A stretch of 64,000 nucleotides of DNA. It comes from Ancylobacter polymorphus (GTDB lineage: Bacteria; Pseudomonadota; Alphaproteobacteria; Rhizobiales; Xanthobacteraceae). Each line of letters opens with the position of its first letter. Position 1 is the first letter of the stretch. Under the pieces are notes generated by a model. The model saw nothing but the letters and a program-made list of their open reading frames with translations, was not told the origin of the DNA and searched no databases. The translations under genes and the position numbers were made by a program. The stretch is taken from contig NZ_JAUSUI010000009.1 of NCBI RefSeq assembly GCF_030813495.1, forward strand, positions 1 to 64,000, read 5' to 3'. Of this stretch, positions 62,901 to 64,000 are shown one piece after another.

Positions 62901-64000
62901 TCACTCGGCGGTGTCGAAGCGCCGGCTCCAGCTCTGGGCGAGCCCGGCACCCAGTATCGCCCAATAGGTCAGCGCCACCGCCTGTATCTGCAGGCTGAAA
63001 TCGAACGCCGCATGCGAGAGCACGGTGACGCTGGCCGCGAGCGCGACGAGGCTGATCGGATGCGGGCTCTCGCGCCGCAGCATGTTGGCGAGCGTCACCG
63101 CCAGCAGGGTGGCTACAAGGGCGGCGAGCAGGAGCGTGGCGGGAATGCCGAGCTCGAACAGCAGTTCGATATAGGTGTTGTGCGCCTTGTCCCAGTGATG
63201 CCAGGGCGAGAAGGCTTCCGCCCCGCGATAGACCGCGAACATGCGGTCGAAACTGCCATAGCCGAAGCCGGTCAGCGGCGCGTCGCGCACCGCGTCGAGC
63301 GTGCGGGCCGCCACCGCCCAGCGGGGATCGCGGGCGCCGGGCAAGGCGAAGCGTTCGCCGAGATCGTCGCCGAACAGTGCCAATGTGGCGAACAGCACGG
63401 CCAGCACCGGGGTGGCGAGCACCAGCACCAGCCAGCGCCGGCGGCTGGAGGCCAAGGCCAGCAGCATGAGCGTTAGAATCCCGCCCATGCCGGCAATGAA
63501 CCCCGCGCGCGACACGGTGAGCACGAGGGCGACGCCGATGAGGGCGGCCCCGGCAAGGATCGGCAGGGCGGAGCGCAGCGTGGTCTCGACGAAGGCCGTC
63601 GCCCGCACCGCCAGCGGCAGGCTGCGCCGCCCGCCCGCGCGGCGATAGACATCGATCAGCAGGCCGATCGTGGCGATCAGCCCGATGCCGGCATAGGTGG
63701 CGTAGCTGTTCTTGTTGACGAAGCTGGAGGTCAGCTGCCCGCCATAGGCCTTCTTTTCGAACCACAGCAGCAGGTCCGGTGTCAGCGCGTGCTGGAGCAG
63801 GCCGAAAAGGGCATAGAAGACCGCGATCACCACCAGCGCGCGCAGGAAAAGGTCTGCCCGCCGCCCGTCGCGGCAAAGCTGGAGCGCGAGATAGAACGCG
63901 ATTCCATGGGTGAGCAGCACGACCAGCCCGCGCAGCCCGGCATCCGGCGTGACCGAGATGCGACCCGCCACCGGACCGGCGCCGGGCAGGGGCTGCAGGG
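62901..64000 (-). CDS. O-antigen ligase/Wzy-family membrane protein, 5' end outside window
   Basis: At least 365 residues; the frame is open to the window end (LQPLPGAGPVAGRISVTPDA precedes the first possible internal start), so the N-terminus lies beyond base 64000. Many spans are visible. The Wzy_C signature includes NSYATYAGIGLIATIGLLID, TVSRAGFIAGMGGILTLML and GFGYGSFDRMFAVYRGAEAF with KAHNTYIELLFELGIPATLL, the usual H-N-x-Y-L-E-type loop. It would polymerise or ligate EPS repeat units. It converges with the export lipoprotein gene, 15 bases away. Confidence 0.88.
   Translation of the reverse strand, partial: LQPLPGAGPVAGRISVTPDAGLRGLVVLLTHGIAFYLALQLCRDGRRADLFLRALVVIAVFYALFGLLQHALTPDLLLWFEKKAYGGQLTSSFVNKNSYATYAGIGLIATIGLLIDVYRRAGGRRSLPLAVRATAFVETTLRSALPILAGAALIGVALVLTVSRAGFIAGMGGILTLMLLALASSRRRWLVLVLATPVLAVLFATLALFGDDLGERFALPGARDPRWAVAARTLDAVRDAPLTGFGYGSFDRMFAVYRGAEAFSPWHHWDKAHNTYIELLFELGIPATLLLAALVATLLAVTLANMLRRESPHPISLVALAASVTVLSHAAFDFSLQIQAVALTYWAILGAGLAQSWSRRFDTAE

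Overview
The window is high-GC DNA of an alphaproteobacterium. The conserved block murA–DUF2948–hisD–UPF0262–phosphatase–maf–yacG, the NAGGN osmolyte operon, dispersed Rhizobiales-type palindromes and the many FCD-type GntR regulators point to the order Hyphomicrobiales, most probably Xanthobacteraceae-like (for example Ancylobacter or Starkeya). That placement is inference; no 16S gene is present.

Layout. 1–1100: 3' end of a large secreted MBG/YDG-repeat adhesin. 1380–8146: a TetR regulator divergent from a complete RND efflux operon (fusion protein, pump, outer membrane channel). 8385–12096: FCD-GntR regulator plus a polar amino acid ABC importer. 12100–14028: a decayed zone around tRNA-Phe with a frameshifted aminotransferase remnant, an orphan signal-peptide stub, an array of inverted octamers and an IS481-family transposase fragment. 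14029–19657: housekeeping block on the minus strand (yacG, maf, phosphatase, UPF0262, hisD, DUF2948, murA, small conserved ORF). 19924–25325: tRNA-Thr followed by accessory genes (methyltransferase, Rnk-like factor, VanZ-like protein, pyruvyltransferase–glycosyltransferase fusion). 25577–27091: SDR and TetR pair with a clear operator. 27278–31921: three-gene N-acetylglutaminylglutamine amide (NAGGN) operon. 32057–37811: autotransporter with a 7TMR-DISM-like sensor kinase and an OmpR-type regulator.

37899–52610 is a hydroxyproline-type catabolic superlocus. It holds an imino-acid reductase, two FCD regulators, a TRAP transporter, an ABC transporter, two proline-racemase-family enzymes (one with altered catalytic positions), a hydroxyproline-betaine-epimerase-like enolase-superfamily enzyme, a FAD D-hydroxyproline dehydrogenase and a DapA-family deaminase. 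Together these would convert trans-4-hydroxyproline to alpha-ketoglutarate semialdehyde, and trans-3-hydroxyproline to proline. The semialdehyde dehydrogenase is not in the window.

52607–64000 is an exopolysaccharide cluster read in both directions from a promoter region near 60 kb. It has two ligase/polymerase-like membrane proteins, five glycosyltransferases (two sharing a nearly identical 683-bp C-terminal segment), a polyprenyl-phosphate sugar transferase, an epimerase and a Wza-like export lipoprotein. The last gene runs off the window. I found no CRISPR array, rRNA, prophage or clearly undescribed defence system. The most unusual items are the fusion glycosyltransferase, the duplicated glycosyltransferase segment, the atypical proline-racemase paralogue, the octamer array beside tRNA-Phe and the Cys/His-tailed GntR regulator.
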